Shown here: positions 7,426 through 15,953 of the stretch, piece after piece
Layout of the letters: every line of letters starts with the position of its first letter
How positions within the stretch are numbered: position 1 is the stretch's first letter
Assembly (NCBI GenBank): GCA_937907585.1
Contig: CALCVH010000097.1
Coordinates: forward strand, 1,469 to 40,037
Origin: an uncultured Bacillota bacterium
GTDB lineage: Bacteria > Bacillota_I > Bacilli_A > Izemoplasmatales > UBA1188
Length of the DNA stretch: 38,569 bases
Reading direction: 5' to 3'
The notes under the pieces: model-generated
Database searches by the model: none
Told to the model about the DNA's origin: nothing
What the model saw: only the letters and a program-made list of their open reading frames with translations
Translations under genes and position numbers: made by a program

Positions 7426-8587
7426 AAAGCCAAGTTTTATTATCTACCATATATTAGGTCCATTTGCCTATCTATTTGTAAAAATTAAATTTGGATTTAA
7501 AAGAAATAAAGAAAAAATAAAAGAACCAGCGCTTATAATTGCGCCACATAGATCATATTATGATTTTCTATTTGTTCCAGCTTCTATCTGGCCTAAAAAG
7601 AGCCATATAGTAGTTACTACATATTGGTTTAGAAATAAGAATCTAGGTAAATTATTGTCTTGGATAGGAACCATACCTAAAGATCAATATAGAAGCGATG
7701 TTAGAAGTATCATCACTATGGGAGAACATTTTAAAGCTGGACACAATGTGATGTTGTTCCCTGAAGGACAGATGTCTCCATATGGAAAGCCATTACTTAT
7801 GCCTCAAGGTTTAGATAAACTCATTACTAAGTTTAAACCTAATGTATATTTTGTGAATACTAATGGCGCTTATTTTAAAAGCCCTAAATGGGGTAAGAAG
7901 GTCGCAAGAGGTAACGTGGTCACAGATGTATCAATGATTATGTCTAAAGCGGAATTAGAAACATTATCTAGCGATGAAGTTAATAATAGACTTCATGAAG
8001 CATTTAATAAAAACAACGATTTTGAATGGATTAAAACTCATCCTAGATATAAATATATTAAGAAAACTAAGGCAGAGGGTCTAGAAAATGTGCTTATGTA
8101 TTGTCCACACTGCGATAGTGAACTATCTTTTGAAACAGATAAATCAAAGATTATGTGTAACAAGTGTGGTCAAACATATGAATTTGAAAAGACAACATAT
8201 AATTTCATCAACAAAGAAGAATTTAATGGTTTAGGAGAATTATTCGATTATAACTTAAATAAATTTCATCGATTGATAGATAATGGATTGGTTTTAGAAG
8301 ATGAAGCTATAATCAAATATGTTGATGAGGAATTAAATCATCAAGAATATATTCAAAATGGTAAAGTTTATATGGATAAAGAAGTTATTAAGTTTGTTGA
8401 TAATGAAGATGAATCTAAAAACTTATCATTTGAATTATCTAAACTAATAAACTTCGTTATCACATTTAAAAAACAATTTGAAGTGCCAACCTCAAATAAA
8501 ACATATATAGTTATTCCAAAGAATATAAGAAGAATAATACTTTATTGGAACTATATGAACTATATTAATAAGGAAAAAGGATTATGA
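7406..8587 (+). CDS. PlsC-like acyltransferase with C-terminal zinc ribbon
   Basis: The first 220 residues are a 1-acylglycerol-3-phosphate acyltransferase (PlsC/LPLAT) domain: HRSYYD (H-x4-D catalytic motif) near residue 48 and the substrate-binding FPEGQMSP near 120. Family members acylate lysophosphatidate at the membrane to give phosphatidate. A four-Cys zinc ribbon follows (CPHC...CNKC, about residues 227-250), then a 130-residue tail of unknown fold. The extension makes it about 150 residues longer than ordinary PlsC. I chose ATG 7406 because AGGT (7392-7395) sits about 10 nt upstream; GTG 7397 is also open but has no RBS. It begins inside the permease gene and overlaps the next gene by ATGA. 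Confidence 0.75.
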   Translation: MKKKRVKKPSFIIYHILGPFAYLFVKIKFGFKRNKEKIKEPALIIAPHRSYYDFLFVPASIWPKKSHIVVTTYWFRNKNLGKLLSWIGTIPKDQYRSDVRSIITMGEHFKAGHNVMLFPEGQMSPYGKPLLMPQGLDKLITKFKPNVYFVNTNGAYFKSPKWGKKVARGNVVTDVSMIMSKAELETLSSDEVNNRLHEAFNKNNDFEWIKTHPRYKYIKKTKAEGLENVLMYCPHCDSELSFETDKSKIMCNKCGQTYEFEKTTYNFINKEEFNGLGELFDYNLNKFHRLIDNGLVLEDEAIIKYVDEELNHQEYIQNGKVYMDKEVIKFVDNEDESKNLSFELSKLINFVITFKKQFEVPTSNKTYIVIPKNIRRIILYWNYMNYINKEKGL

Positions 8588-10212
8588 TATTAACGATTAA
8601 TAATAAAAAATACGAATATCAAGATAACTTAACTTTAGAAGAAATTGGAAAAGATTTCGAAGGTTATAAGATATGCGCTAAAGTCAATAATCGTATTAGG
8701 GAATTAACATATAAAGTATCTAAAGATTCGACTATTGAATTTTTAGATCTTAAAAGTGGCGATGCGATGAAGATCTATCAAGCAACTTTAAGGTATTTAG
8801 TTGCGATGGCGGTTAAAGAATTATTTAAAAAAGACGATGTACGCTTTTCGAATTCAATATCTATGAGTTTATTCGCTAAGATTTGTAGTAGAGTAATAAC
8901 TAAAGATGAGATAAAGAAAATAGAAAACAAGTTATCTGAATATATCGAAAAAGATGTTAAGTTTGAAAGAAAGAAATATTCTATCGAAGAGATGAAAGAA
9001 TATTATAAAAGCTTAGGATATCTTGATAAAATTGAAACATTAAAATATAGAACTCAAGATGTGAATATATATGAATGTAATGGATATAAAAACTATATGT
9101 ATTCATATATGGCTCCATCAGCTGGATATATAAAAGAATATAAATTCATTCCATATTATCCAGGGCTTATGATTCAATTTCCGAGAATGGAAGCTAAAGG
9201 ATATATTCCTCAATTTGTTGATGAGCCTAATTTCTTAAGAGCGCTCGCTAATGAATCTAAGTGGTGCAAAATCACGAGAAGCGAAAATATCTTTGATATA
9301 AATAAAAAGACAGAAGATTATGATGAATTAATCAAATTCATAGGAATGTGTGAAACAAGGCATAACCATGATATTGAAGAAATAGGTAGAAGGATAGAAT
9401 CTAATATTGATGAGATTAGATTAATATCTATTGCGGGTCCATCATCATCTGGAAAAACTACATTCTCTAAGAAACTAGAAATAGAATTATTATCTAGAAA
9501 TATTCATCCAATGAGAATAAGTCTTGATAATTATTATTTGCCTAGAGAGATGTGCCCATTAGATGAAGAAGGTAAACCTGACTTTGAACATGTTGACGCA
9601 TTAAATATTCAATTATTTAATGAGAATATGATGGATTTCTTAAGCGGAAAAGAAGTAAGATTACCTATATATAATTTCGCAGAAAAGAGACAATATTTTA
9701 GTGAACCAGTTAAATTATCAAATGATGGTGTCATTATCATTGAAGGTATTCATGCATTAAATAATAAATTAACTGGAATGATTCCTAAAGAAAACATCTT
9801 TAAGATATATATTGTTCCACTAGCGCAAAGAAATATTGATAACCACAATCCAATAAGTTTAACTGATTTAAGATTAGTTAGAAGAATAGTTAGAGATATC
9901 CAGTTTAGAAATACTCCAGCACTTGATACTCTAAATCAATGGAAGAGCGTAAGAAATGGAGAAAGAAAATGGATATATCCTAATATGGAAAGCGCTGATT
10001 ATATCTTTAATTCTGAATTAGGATATGAATTATCTGTGCTTAAAAAACACGGTATGGAATCGTTAAGCACAGTACCAAATGAATCTGATCAATATATTAG
10101 AGCGAACCTTTTAATGAAATTCTTAAAAGTATTTAAAGATATACCTGATGAATACGTAAAGAATAGTTCACTACTTCGTGAATTTATAGGTGGAAGCCTA
10201 TTTAAAGACTAA
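8584..10212 (+). CDS. TGS domain-containing uridine kinase-like nucleoside kinase
   Basis: A 542-aa fusion: N-terminal TGS domain (about 1-62), a region like the second additional domain of threonyl-tRNA synthetase (about 65-235), then a P-loop kinase of the uridine kinase/phosphoribulokinase family (about 275-480). The Walker A GPSSSGKTT is at about 284-292, followed by the conserved SLDNYYLPRE, IIIEGIHALN and RLVRRIVRDIQFR. This TGS-kinase fusion is widespread in Firmicutes and Thermotogales and is annotated as a nucleoside kinase; its substrate is poorly defined. The C-terminal LREFIGGS is also typical. It starts in the stop of the acyltransferase gene (ATGA overlap) and ends the operon, followed by a terminator. 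Confidence 0.85.
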   Translation: MILTINNKKYEYQDNLTLEEIGKDFEGYKICAKVNNRIRELTYKVSKDSTIEFLDLKSGDAMKIYQATLRYLVAMAVKELFKKDDVRFSNSISMSLFAKICSRVITKDEIKKIENKLSEYIEKDVKFERKKYSIEEMKEYYKSLGYLDKIETLKYRTQDVNIYECNGYKNYMYSYMAPSAGYIKEYKFIPYYPGLMIQFPRMEAKGYIPQFVDEPNFLRALANESKWCKITRSENIFDINKKTEDYDELIKFIGMCETRHNHDIEEIGRRIESNIDEIRLISIAGPSSSGKTTFSKKLEIELLSRNIHPMRISLDNYYLPREMCPLDEEGKPDFEHVDALNIQLFNENMMDFLSGKEVRLPIYNFAEKRQYFSEPVKLSNDGVIIIEGIHALNNKLTGMIPKENIFKIYIVPLAQRNIDNHNPISLTDLRLVRRIVRDIQFRNTPALDTLNQWKSVRNGERKWIYPNMESADYIFNSELGYELSVLKKHGMESLSTVPNESDQYIRANLLMKFLKVFKDIPDEYVKNSSLLREFIGGSLFKD

Positions 10213-10217
10213 TAAAT

Positions 10218-10240
10218 AAAGCTCTTTATGAGCTTTTTTT
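10218..10240 (+). terminator. Terminator of the envelope/kinase operon
   Basis: AAAGCTC (10218-10224) pairs with GAGCTTT (10230-10236) across a 5-nt loop and is followed by T residues to 10240. It starts 6 nt after the kinase stop. Confidence 0.85.
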
Positions 10241-10261
10241 AGTACAACATGAATTAGCTTT

Positions 10262-10345
10262 TTACAAAAAAGGTGTGAAAAGTGATTAATATTTATTACA
10301 AAAAGGTGGAAAAACTAGTAAATTTATACTACAAAAAGGTGGAAA
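10262..10345. repeat. Three spaced direct repeats, core TACAAAAAGGTGGAAA
   Basis: Near-identical copies start at 10263, 10297 and 10330 (spacing 34 and 33 nt); the first has an extra A and GTGTGAAA. One frame reads LQKGGK in copies 2 and 3, so this could be the worn end of a gene with an 11-residue repeat. No full gene is present. Confidence 0.7.
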
Positions 10346-10481
10346 GCTAAGATAAAAGATAGAGAATAAGCGTTTCGTTCTTAAAAGAAAAAACTGAATG
10401 ATAATGATATTTTTTAACAATATATTACTATAATAGATGATATAAAATAAAAATATCATATACAAGAAAAGCTAAGATAAA
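10343..10481. repeat. 14-bp direct repeats flanking a gene-free segment
   Basis: AAAGCTAAGATAAA occurs exactly at 10343-10356 and at 10468-10481, 125 bp apart. The segment between is very AT-rich and contains an inverted repeat TGATAT (10438-10443)/ATATCA (10453-10458). No gene is seen between 10241 and 10534. Confidence 0.65.
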
Positions 10482-10501
10482 CTCCATTTTTGGAGTTTTT
10501 T
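10481..10501 (+). terminator. Second terminator just upstream of the P-type ATPase promoter
   Basis: ACTCCA (10481-10486) pairs with TGGAGT (10491-10496) across TTTT and is followed by five T residues. Its T-run touches the -35 box of the next promoter. It is 240 bp beyond the kinase terminator, so it either insulates the operon or ends an unrecognised short transcript. Confidence 0.75.
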
Positions 10502-10528
10502 GTTTATATCATAATTTTATGATATAAT
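10500..10528 (+). promoter_or_regulatory. Promoter and operator-like palindrome of the P-type ATPase/glycogen operon
   Basis: TTGTTT (10500-10505), a 17-bp spacer, and extended -10 TGATATAAT (TATAAT at 10523-10528). The spacer and -10 contain a perfect 22-bp dyad, TATATCATAA-TT-TTATGATATA (10505-10526). The ATG is exactly 6 nt after the -10, so transcription should start at the start codon and give a leaderless mRNA. Confidence 0.75.
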
Positions 10529-10534
10529 AATATT

Positions 10535-12979
10535 ATGATAATCAAAGACGACATTATATTTGGGCTTACTACTGAAGAAGTAGAAGAGCGCATAAAAGAA
10601 GGAAAGACAAATAAAAAAGAAAACAGAAAGACGAAGAGTTATCGTGAAATTTTCTTGCACAATATTCTTTCTATTTTTAACTTAATCATAATCATAATGG
10701 CAATACTTGTTGTGCCAACATTCCAAAAATTTGGTGATATAACTAATTTTACATTTATGGGAACGGCTCTTATGAATTTGATTATTGGTATAGTTCAAGA
10801 GATTAAAGCCAAAAGGATAGTAGATAAATTAGTATTAACTACTGAATCTAAAGTTAGGACTTTAAGAAACTTAAATGAAATTGAAGTTCAATCTAGCGAT
10901 TTAGTATTAGATGACATAATCATACTAGATGCGGGAAAACAGATTCCTGCAGATTCAGTTGTTGAAAAAGGTGAATTATACGTTAATGAATCTACAATTA
11001 CTGGTGAATCTGATGATATATTAAAGAAGAAGGGTGATGAACTATATTCTGGTTCATATGTAGTAAGCGGTGAAGCTTATTGTAAAACTATCAGAGTTGG
11101 TAAAGATAATTTTATTGAAAAATTATCCGCTCAAGCAACTAAGTATTCTAAACCAAAAAGTGAGATAATGAATTCATTAAATACAGTAATCACATCTATC
11201 TCTATATCTTTAATACCTATCTCTATCTTTTTATACATCATTTATAACAAATATTCAGTCTATACAAGCGACAACATCATTATATTTGGCTTATCTAAAG
11301 ATTTGATATTAGGATTAGTCGCTGCGATCAATGGAATGATTCCATATGGCCTATTCTTACTCACATCTATCTCTTTAGCCGCATCTGTCATAAAGCTTGC
11401 GAATAACAAAACGGTTGTTCAGGAACTATATTGTATTGAACAGCTAGCTAGAGTAGATACTATCTGTTTAGATAAGACTGGAACTATCACAGATGGTACG
11501 ATGAGGGTTGATGAAATAATAGTTGCGGATGCAACATATCCGCCACTGGAAATTATTTCATCTATGAATGGATCTTTAAAAGGAACGAATATGACAAGCG
11601 TTGCTTTAAAAGATAAGTTTGGCTCTAATGTGTATTTTGAAACTCAAGGAATATTGAATTTCAATTCAACCAATAAATTTAGTGCTGTAACATTTAAAGG
11701 GCTTGGAACATTTGTTTTAGGCGCTCCTGATATATTGATAAAATTTAAAAAGAATGATAAATATGGAAAGATTATCAATATTAAAGCGTCACAAGGAAAT
11801 AGAGTTTTAGCTTTATGCAGAACATCTTCAAAGATTCAAAATAATACTGTTCAAGGTCCGTTTGATTTGATTGCGTTAATATCTATTCACGATAATATTA
11901 GAAAAGGCGCAAGAGAAACACTAAAAGAATTCCATGACAATGGAGTTGATATTAAGATAATATCAGGTGATAACCCAATCACTGTTAGCGCAATAGGTAA
12001 AGATGCGGGTGTACCGCATTATGAAAAATATATTTCTTTAGATGGTTTAACTGATGAAGAAGTAATGGCGGCCGCTAAAGAATATACTGTGTTTGGTCGT
12101 GTTAAACCTAATCAAAAGAAATTATTAGTTCAAGCATTAAAATCTGAAGGTCATAAAGTTGCGATGACCGGTGATGGTGTAAACGATATATTAGCGTTAA
12201 GAGAATCAGATTGTTCTATAGCGATGGCTGCGGGAAGTGAAGCAGTTAAAACTGTAGCGCATCTTGTTTTACTTGATTCTAACTTCTTAAGTTTACCTAA
12301 AGTTGTTAATGAAGGAAGAAGAGTAATCAATAACATTCAAAGAAGTGCTTCATTGTTCTTATCAAAAACATTCTTGATGATGTTTATAAATATTGCGGCA
12401 ATAATCCTCTTCTTTATTAAACCTGAATTACAATTCACATCTCCATTTAAAGAACCATCTCAACTGATGATTATTGAAACGTTTATAATAGGGCTTCCTA
12501 CTCTAGTCTTAGCGCTAGAACCTAACGCATCAAAGATTGAGGGAAAGTTCTTAGGCAATATATTTAGAAGGGCTCTACCTGGCGCATTCATCGCATTTAT
12601 TTCTGTGCTGGTAATCAGGTTTACATCAGAGTCTTTAGGAATTGGTCCAATCGAAGAAACAAATGTGTATCTAATATCTTTAACATTCATATTCTTTATA
12701 ATCCTTGTATATATCTCTCTTCCTTACAGCAAGATGAGAATATGGATCTCAGCGATAACATTTATCGTCTTAGCTTTATGTCCTGTAATCACTCTATTTA
12801 CAGAAGCTAAGTTTGGCGCTGATTTCTTCCATTATGGATTATCAAATGGAGAGTTCGTGTTAAATACAAAAGGATATTGGATGATTATTCTATCAATAAT
12901 TGGAACCCTTGTTTACTTCACTCCATTTGCGATATTTAAAATTAAAAAACAAAAGAAATTAAATCTTGAAGAAGAATAG
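10535..12979 (+). CDS. HAD-family cation-transporting P-type ATPase (CtpE-like)
   Basis: An 814-aa P-type ATPase with the actuator loop TGES at 156-159, the phosphorylation motif DKTGTITDG from D313, the hinge GDGVND at 546-551, and C-terminal membrane helices. The surrounding VQELYCIEQLARVDTICLDK places it near the CtpE branch, whose Mycobacterium member is a calcium importer. In M4 the motif reads MIPYGL (268-273), where calcium-type pumps have PEGL, so the ion-coordinating Glu is replaced by Tyr; the transported ion is therefore uncertain. There is no N-terminal heavy-metal domain. It heads an operon with a TSCPD protein (8 nt downstream) and the glycogen genes. The start is supported by a promoter 6 nt upstream and there is no Shine-Dalgarno. 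Confidence 0.88.
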   Translation: MIIKDDIIFGLTTEEVEERIKEGKTNKKENRKTKSYREIFLHNILSIFNLIIIIMAILVVPTFQKFGDITNFTFMGTALMNLIIGIVQEIKAKRIVDKLVLTTESKVRTLRNLNEIEVQSSDLVLDDIIILDAGKQIPADSVVEKGELYVNESTITGESDDILKKKGDELYSGSYVVSGEAYCKTIRVGKDNFIEKLSAQATKYSKPKSEIMNSLNTVITSISISLIPISIFLYIIYNKYSVYTSDNIIIFGLSKDLILGLVAAINGMIPYGLFLLTSISLAASVIKLANNKTVVQELYCIEQLARVDTICLDKTGTITDGTMRVDEIIVADATYPPLEIISSMNGSLKGTNMTSVALKDKFGSNVYFETQGILNFNSTNKFSAVTFKGLGTFVLGAPDILIKFKKNDKYGKIINIKASQGNRVLALCRTSSKIQNNTVQGPFDLIALISIHDNIRKGARETLKEFHDNGVDIKIISGDNPITVSAIGKDAGVPHYEKYISLDGLTDEEVMAAAKEYTVFGRVKPNQKKLLVQALKSEGHKVAMTGDGVNDILALRESDCSIAMAAGSEAVKTVAHLVLLDSNFLSLPKVVNEGRRVINNIQRSASLFLSKTFLMMFINIAAIILFFIKPELQFTSPFKEPSQLMIIETFIIGLPTLVLALEPNASKIEGKFLGNIFRRALPGAFIAFISVLVIRFTSESLGIGPIEETNVYLISLTFIFFIILVYISLPYSKMRIWISAITFIVLALCPVITLFTEAKFGADFFHYGLSNGEFVLNTKGYWMIILSIIGTLVYFTPFAIFKIKKQKKLNLEEE

Positions 12980-12987
12980 GTGAATTT

Positions 12988-13242
12988 ATGAAACATTATG
13001 AATATTATACTCAAGGTACATGTGCAGTAAAAATTGAATTTGATATAGATGATAATGATAATATCCACAATACAGTTTTTACTAGAGGATGTAACGGAAA
13101 TCTAAAAGCAATATCTAAGCTAATTGAAGGAAAAAATAGAAAAGAAGTTGCGGAGATATTAAAAGGTAATAAATGCGGTTTTAGAGAAACTTCATGTGCA
13201 GATCAGTTATCTAAAGCTTTATTTGAAGTAGAAACAAAATAA
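12988..13242 (+). CDS. TSCPD domain protein (TIGR03905 type)
   Basis: An 84-aa protein matching the small TSCPD family: GTCAVKIEFDI near the start, GCNGNLKAISKLIEGK in the middle, and the eponymous block near residues 66-75, here GFRETSCADQLSKAL with Ala in place of Pro. Four Cys residues are conserved-looking (about 11, 35, 62, 69). The same domain occurs at the end of some ribonucleotide reductases, but the stand-alone family has no known function. AGGTGA lies 6 nt before ATG. It sits between the P-type ATPase and glgA, 8 and 24 nt away, so it is co-transcribed. Confidence 0.8.
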   Translation: MKHYEYYTQGTCAVKIEFDIDDNDNIHNTVFTRGCNGNLKAISKLIEGKNRKEVAEILKGNKCGFRETSCADQLSKALFEVETK

Positions 13243-13266
13243 TTTATATAGGAGGATAAACCATTT

Positions 13267-14691
13267 ATGAAAGTATTATTTGTTGCGGCGGAATGTTATC
13301 CATTCGCTAAAGTAGGTGGCTTAGCGGATGTTATAGGAAGCTTACCACAGGAACTAGTTAAGATTGGCTGTGACGCTAGGGTTATTATGCCTAAATATAA
13401 AACAATAAAGGCTGAACTTCTTGAAGGAATAGAAAAAGAAGCTTCTTATTATGTTTTTTTAGGGACAAAGAGTCAACAAGTAGATCTTTATAAATTGGTT
13501 AAAGATGGCGTCACTTACTATTTTATAGATCATGAAAAATTTGATAGAGATAAAATATATGATTTCCCTGATGAAGCAGAAAGATGGGCGCTATTCCAAA
13601 CTTCAGTTATTGAATCATTTAAATATAGTGGATTTAGACCTGATGTAGTAAACTGTAATGACTGGCATACAGGTATGATTCCACAAGTTATGAAAGCTAA
13701 ATATTTTAGAGAATATGGTTCTATTAAAACTGTTTTCACTATTCACAATATCGCATTCCAAGGTGTATTTGATAGACAGGTTTCAAAACTGTTTAATATG
13801 TCATTTGATAATGTTATGGAATTCGATAATAAGATGAACTTCATGAAGAGCGCAATCGTTTCATCTGACTATGTTAATACGGTAAGTGAAACTTACGCTA
13901 ATGAGCTTTTAACAAGCGATTATTTCTCTATGGGTTTAGGTAATATCTTAAATCAAAAAGCTAAAAAATATGAATTTGGTGGAATACTAAATGGTATAGA
14001 TTATACTATTTGGAATCCTGAAACTGATAAATGTTTACCTATGAATTATAATTTCAGCAATTATAAAGAAGGTAAGTTACTAGCGAAAGAAGAATTATAT
14101 AAAAAGTTAGGTGTTGATTTTTATTCTAATGTTCCACTCATTGCGATGTGCACTAGATTAACAAGACAAAAAGGATTAGATTTAATAAAAGAAATTGCGG
14201 AAGAGTTATTAAAGGATTCAGTCTTTAAATTCGTTATTATTGGTACTGGCGAAAAGGATTATGAGGAATTCTTTATGGACCTTGAAAAGAGACACCCTTA
14301 TAAAGTAAAGTGTTATATAGGATATAGTGATGAACTCGCAAGACTAGCTTACGCCGCAAGTGATATGTTCTTGATGCCGAGCCAGTTTGAACCATGTGGA
14401 TTAGGACAGATGATCGCATTAAGATATGGATCACTTCCTATAGTTAGAGAAACTGGAGGATTAAAAGATACTGTCATTCCATATAACGAATATGAAATGA
14501 CTGGTAATGGATTCTCATTCACTTACTATAATTCTCACGATATGCTTTATGTTATAAAATATGCGTTTAGAACCTATTCACAACAACATTGTTGGGATGT
14601 GCTTGTTGAAAACGCAATGAACTCAGATTATAGTTTTAAAGAATCTGCGAAAAAATATTATAGAATTTACAAAAAATTATTAGATAAATAA
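13267..14691 (+). CDS. glgA: Glycogen synthase (ADP-glucose, GT5)
   Basis: A 474-aa GT-B glycosyltransferase of family GT5. The N-terminal KVGGLADVIGSLP (about residues 16-28) carries the Lys-x-Gly-Gly loop that binds ADP-glucose. NCNDWHTGMIP and FTIHNIAFQG follow, and the C-terminal half has TRLTRQKGLDL and PSQFEPCGLGQMIALRYG with the conserved Glu pair. It extends alpha-1,4-glucan chains from ADP-glucose supplied by the next gene's product. Length is normal. AGGAGG (13250-13255) precedes the ATG by 11 nt. glgC follows 11 nt after the stop. Branching enzyme and phosphorylase genes are not in the window. Confidence 0.95.
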   Translation: MKVLFVAAECYPFAKVGGLADVIGSLPQELVKIGCDARVIMPKYKTIKAELLEGIEKEASYYVFLGTKSQQVDLYKLVKDGVTYYFIDHEKFDRDKIYDFPDEAERWALFQTSVIESFKYSGFRPDVVNCNDWHTGMIPQVMKAKYFREYGSIKTVFTIHNIAFQGVFDRQVSKLFNMSFDNVMEFDNKMNFMKSAIVSSDYVNTVSETYANELLTSDYFSMGLGNILNQKAKKYEFGGILNGIDYTIWNPETDKCLPMNYNFSNYKEGKLLAKEELYKKLGVDFYSNVPLIAMCTRLTRQKGLDLIKEIAEELLKDSVFKFVIIGTGEKDYEEFFMDLEKRHPYKVKCYIGYSDELARLAYAASDMFLMPSQFEPCGLGQMIALRYGSLPIVRETGGLKDTVIPYNEYEMTGNGFSFTYYNSHDMLYVIKYAFRTYSQQHCWDVLVENAMNSDYSFKESAKKYYRIYKKLLDK

Positions 14692-14702
14692 GGAGATTTA
14701 TA

Positions 14703-15953
14703 ATGGAAACTTTAGCGCTTATATTAGCTGGTGGAAGAGGATCTAGACTAGATATATTATCAGAAAAGAGAGTTAAACCTTCTGTTCCATTCGCTGGTAA
14801 ATTTAGAATAATAGATTTCACATTATCTAACTGTTCAAATTCTGGAATATATAATGTCGATATATTGACACAATATCTTCCACATTCATTAAATGAACAT
14901 ATTGGTTCTGGTAAACCTTGGGATATGGATAGAAGAGATTCACATGTTAACCTTCTTCAACCTCACGCTGATTGGTATAACGGAACAGCTGATTCTATAA
15001 GAAAGAATATGAATATTCTATATGAATCAGACGCTAAATACATCCTTATATTATCAGGTGATCATATCTATAAAATGGATTATAGAAAACTTATTGATTT
15101 CCATAAAGAACACAATGCACTCGTTACTATCGCATGTAAGGTTGTTCCGCTAAGTGACGCATCTAGATTTGGAATTATGGAAGCCGACTCTAATGGAATG
15201 GTTACCAATTTCGTGGAAAAACCAAAAGAGCCTAAAAGTGATCTCGCATCTATGGGAATCTATGTATTTGATAGAAAAAAACTTATTGAATTATTAGAAT
15301 CACATGATGATATTGAAGATTTAGATTTTGGTAAACATATCATTCCAGATATGATTGATTCTAAAAATGTATATGCTTATAAATTCTTTGATTACTGGAA
15401 AGATGTAGGTACATATGATGCATATCTAGAAGCTAATTTAGAGCTTATTGAAACAGTTGATAAGATTCAACTTGATATGTATGATCCAACATGGAAAATA
15501 TATACAAGAAGTGAAGATATGCCTGCGGTAAAGATTGGCTCTAAAGCAGTAATTAAACAAGCTTTATTATCTAATGGTTCTATAATCGCTGGAGAAGTAG
15601 TTAGATCTGTTATATCACCAGGCGTAGTAGTTCATCCAACCGCAAAAGTATCTAATTCAGTTATTTTAAATAATACAGTAATAGAAGAAGGCGCAGTAGT
15701 AGAAAACTGTATCATCGATAAAAACTGTGTTATTGGTAAAAATTCAGTAATTGGTACATTTGATAATGTTCCAAATAAAGAAAGACCTGAACTTTTAAGT
15801 AGCGGTATTACTGTATTAGGCAAAGATGTTAGAATTAAAGCTTCATCTAAGATTGGCAAGAATGTCAGAATATTCTCTGGTATCGATTTAGATAAACTAA
15901 ATATTGATAAGGTCGAATCAGGAGAAACTCTAAAAAAGGAGAGCCATAAATAA
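14703..15953 (+). CDS. glgC: Glucose-1-phosphate adenylyltransferase
   Basis: A 416-aa ADP-glucose pyrophosphorylase, which makes ADP-glucose from glucose-1-phosphate and ATP. The nucleotidyltransferase domain has GGRGSRL (about 10-16), VKPSVPFAGKFRIIDF, WYNGTADSIRKN, LSGDHIYKMDY and FVEKPKEP. The C-terminal part (about 290-400) is a left-handed beta-helix of hexapeptide type (VVHPTAKVSNSVIL and following). The catalytic residues of GlgC are present, so this is GlgC and not the regulatory subunit GlgD; no GlgD is seen. AAGGAG is a few nt before the ATG. The stop overlaps the next start by 1 nt. Confidence 0.93.
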   Translation: METLALILAGGRGSRLDILSEKRVKPSVPFAGKFRIIDFTLSNCSNSGIYNVDILTQYLPHSLNEHIGSGKPWDMDRRDSHVNLLQPHADWYNGTADSIRKNMNILYESDAKYILILSGDHIYKMDYRKLIDFHKEHNALVTIACKVVPLSDASRFGIMEADSNGMVTNFVEKPKEPKSDLASMGIYVFDRKKLIELLESHDDIEDLDFGKHIIPDMIDSKNVYAYKFFDYWKDVGTYDAYLEANLELIETVDKIQLDMYDPTWKIYTRSEDMPAVKIGSKAVIKQALLSNGSIIAGEVVRSVISPGVVVHPTAKVSNSVILNNTVIEEGAVVENCIIDKNCVIGKNSVIGTFDNVPNKERPELLSSGITVLGKDVRIKASSKIGKNVRIFSGIDLDKLNIDKVESGETLKKESHK

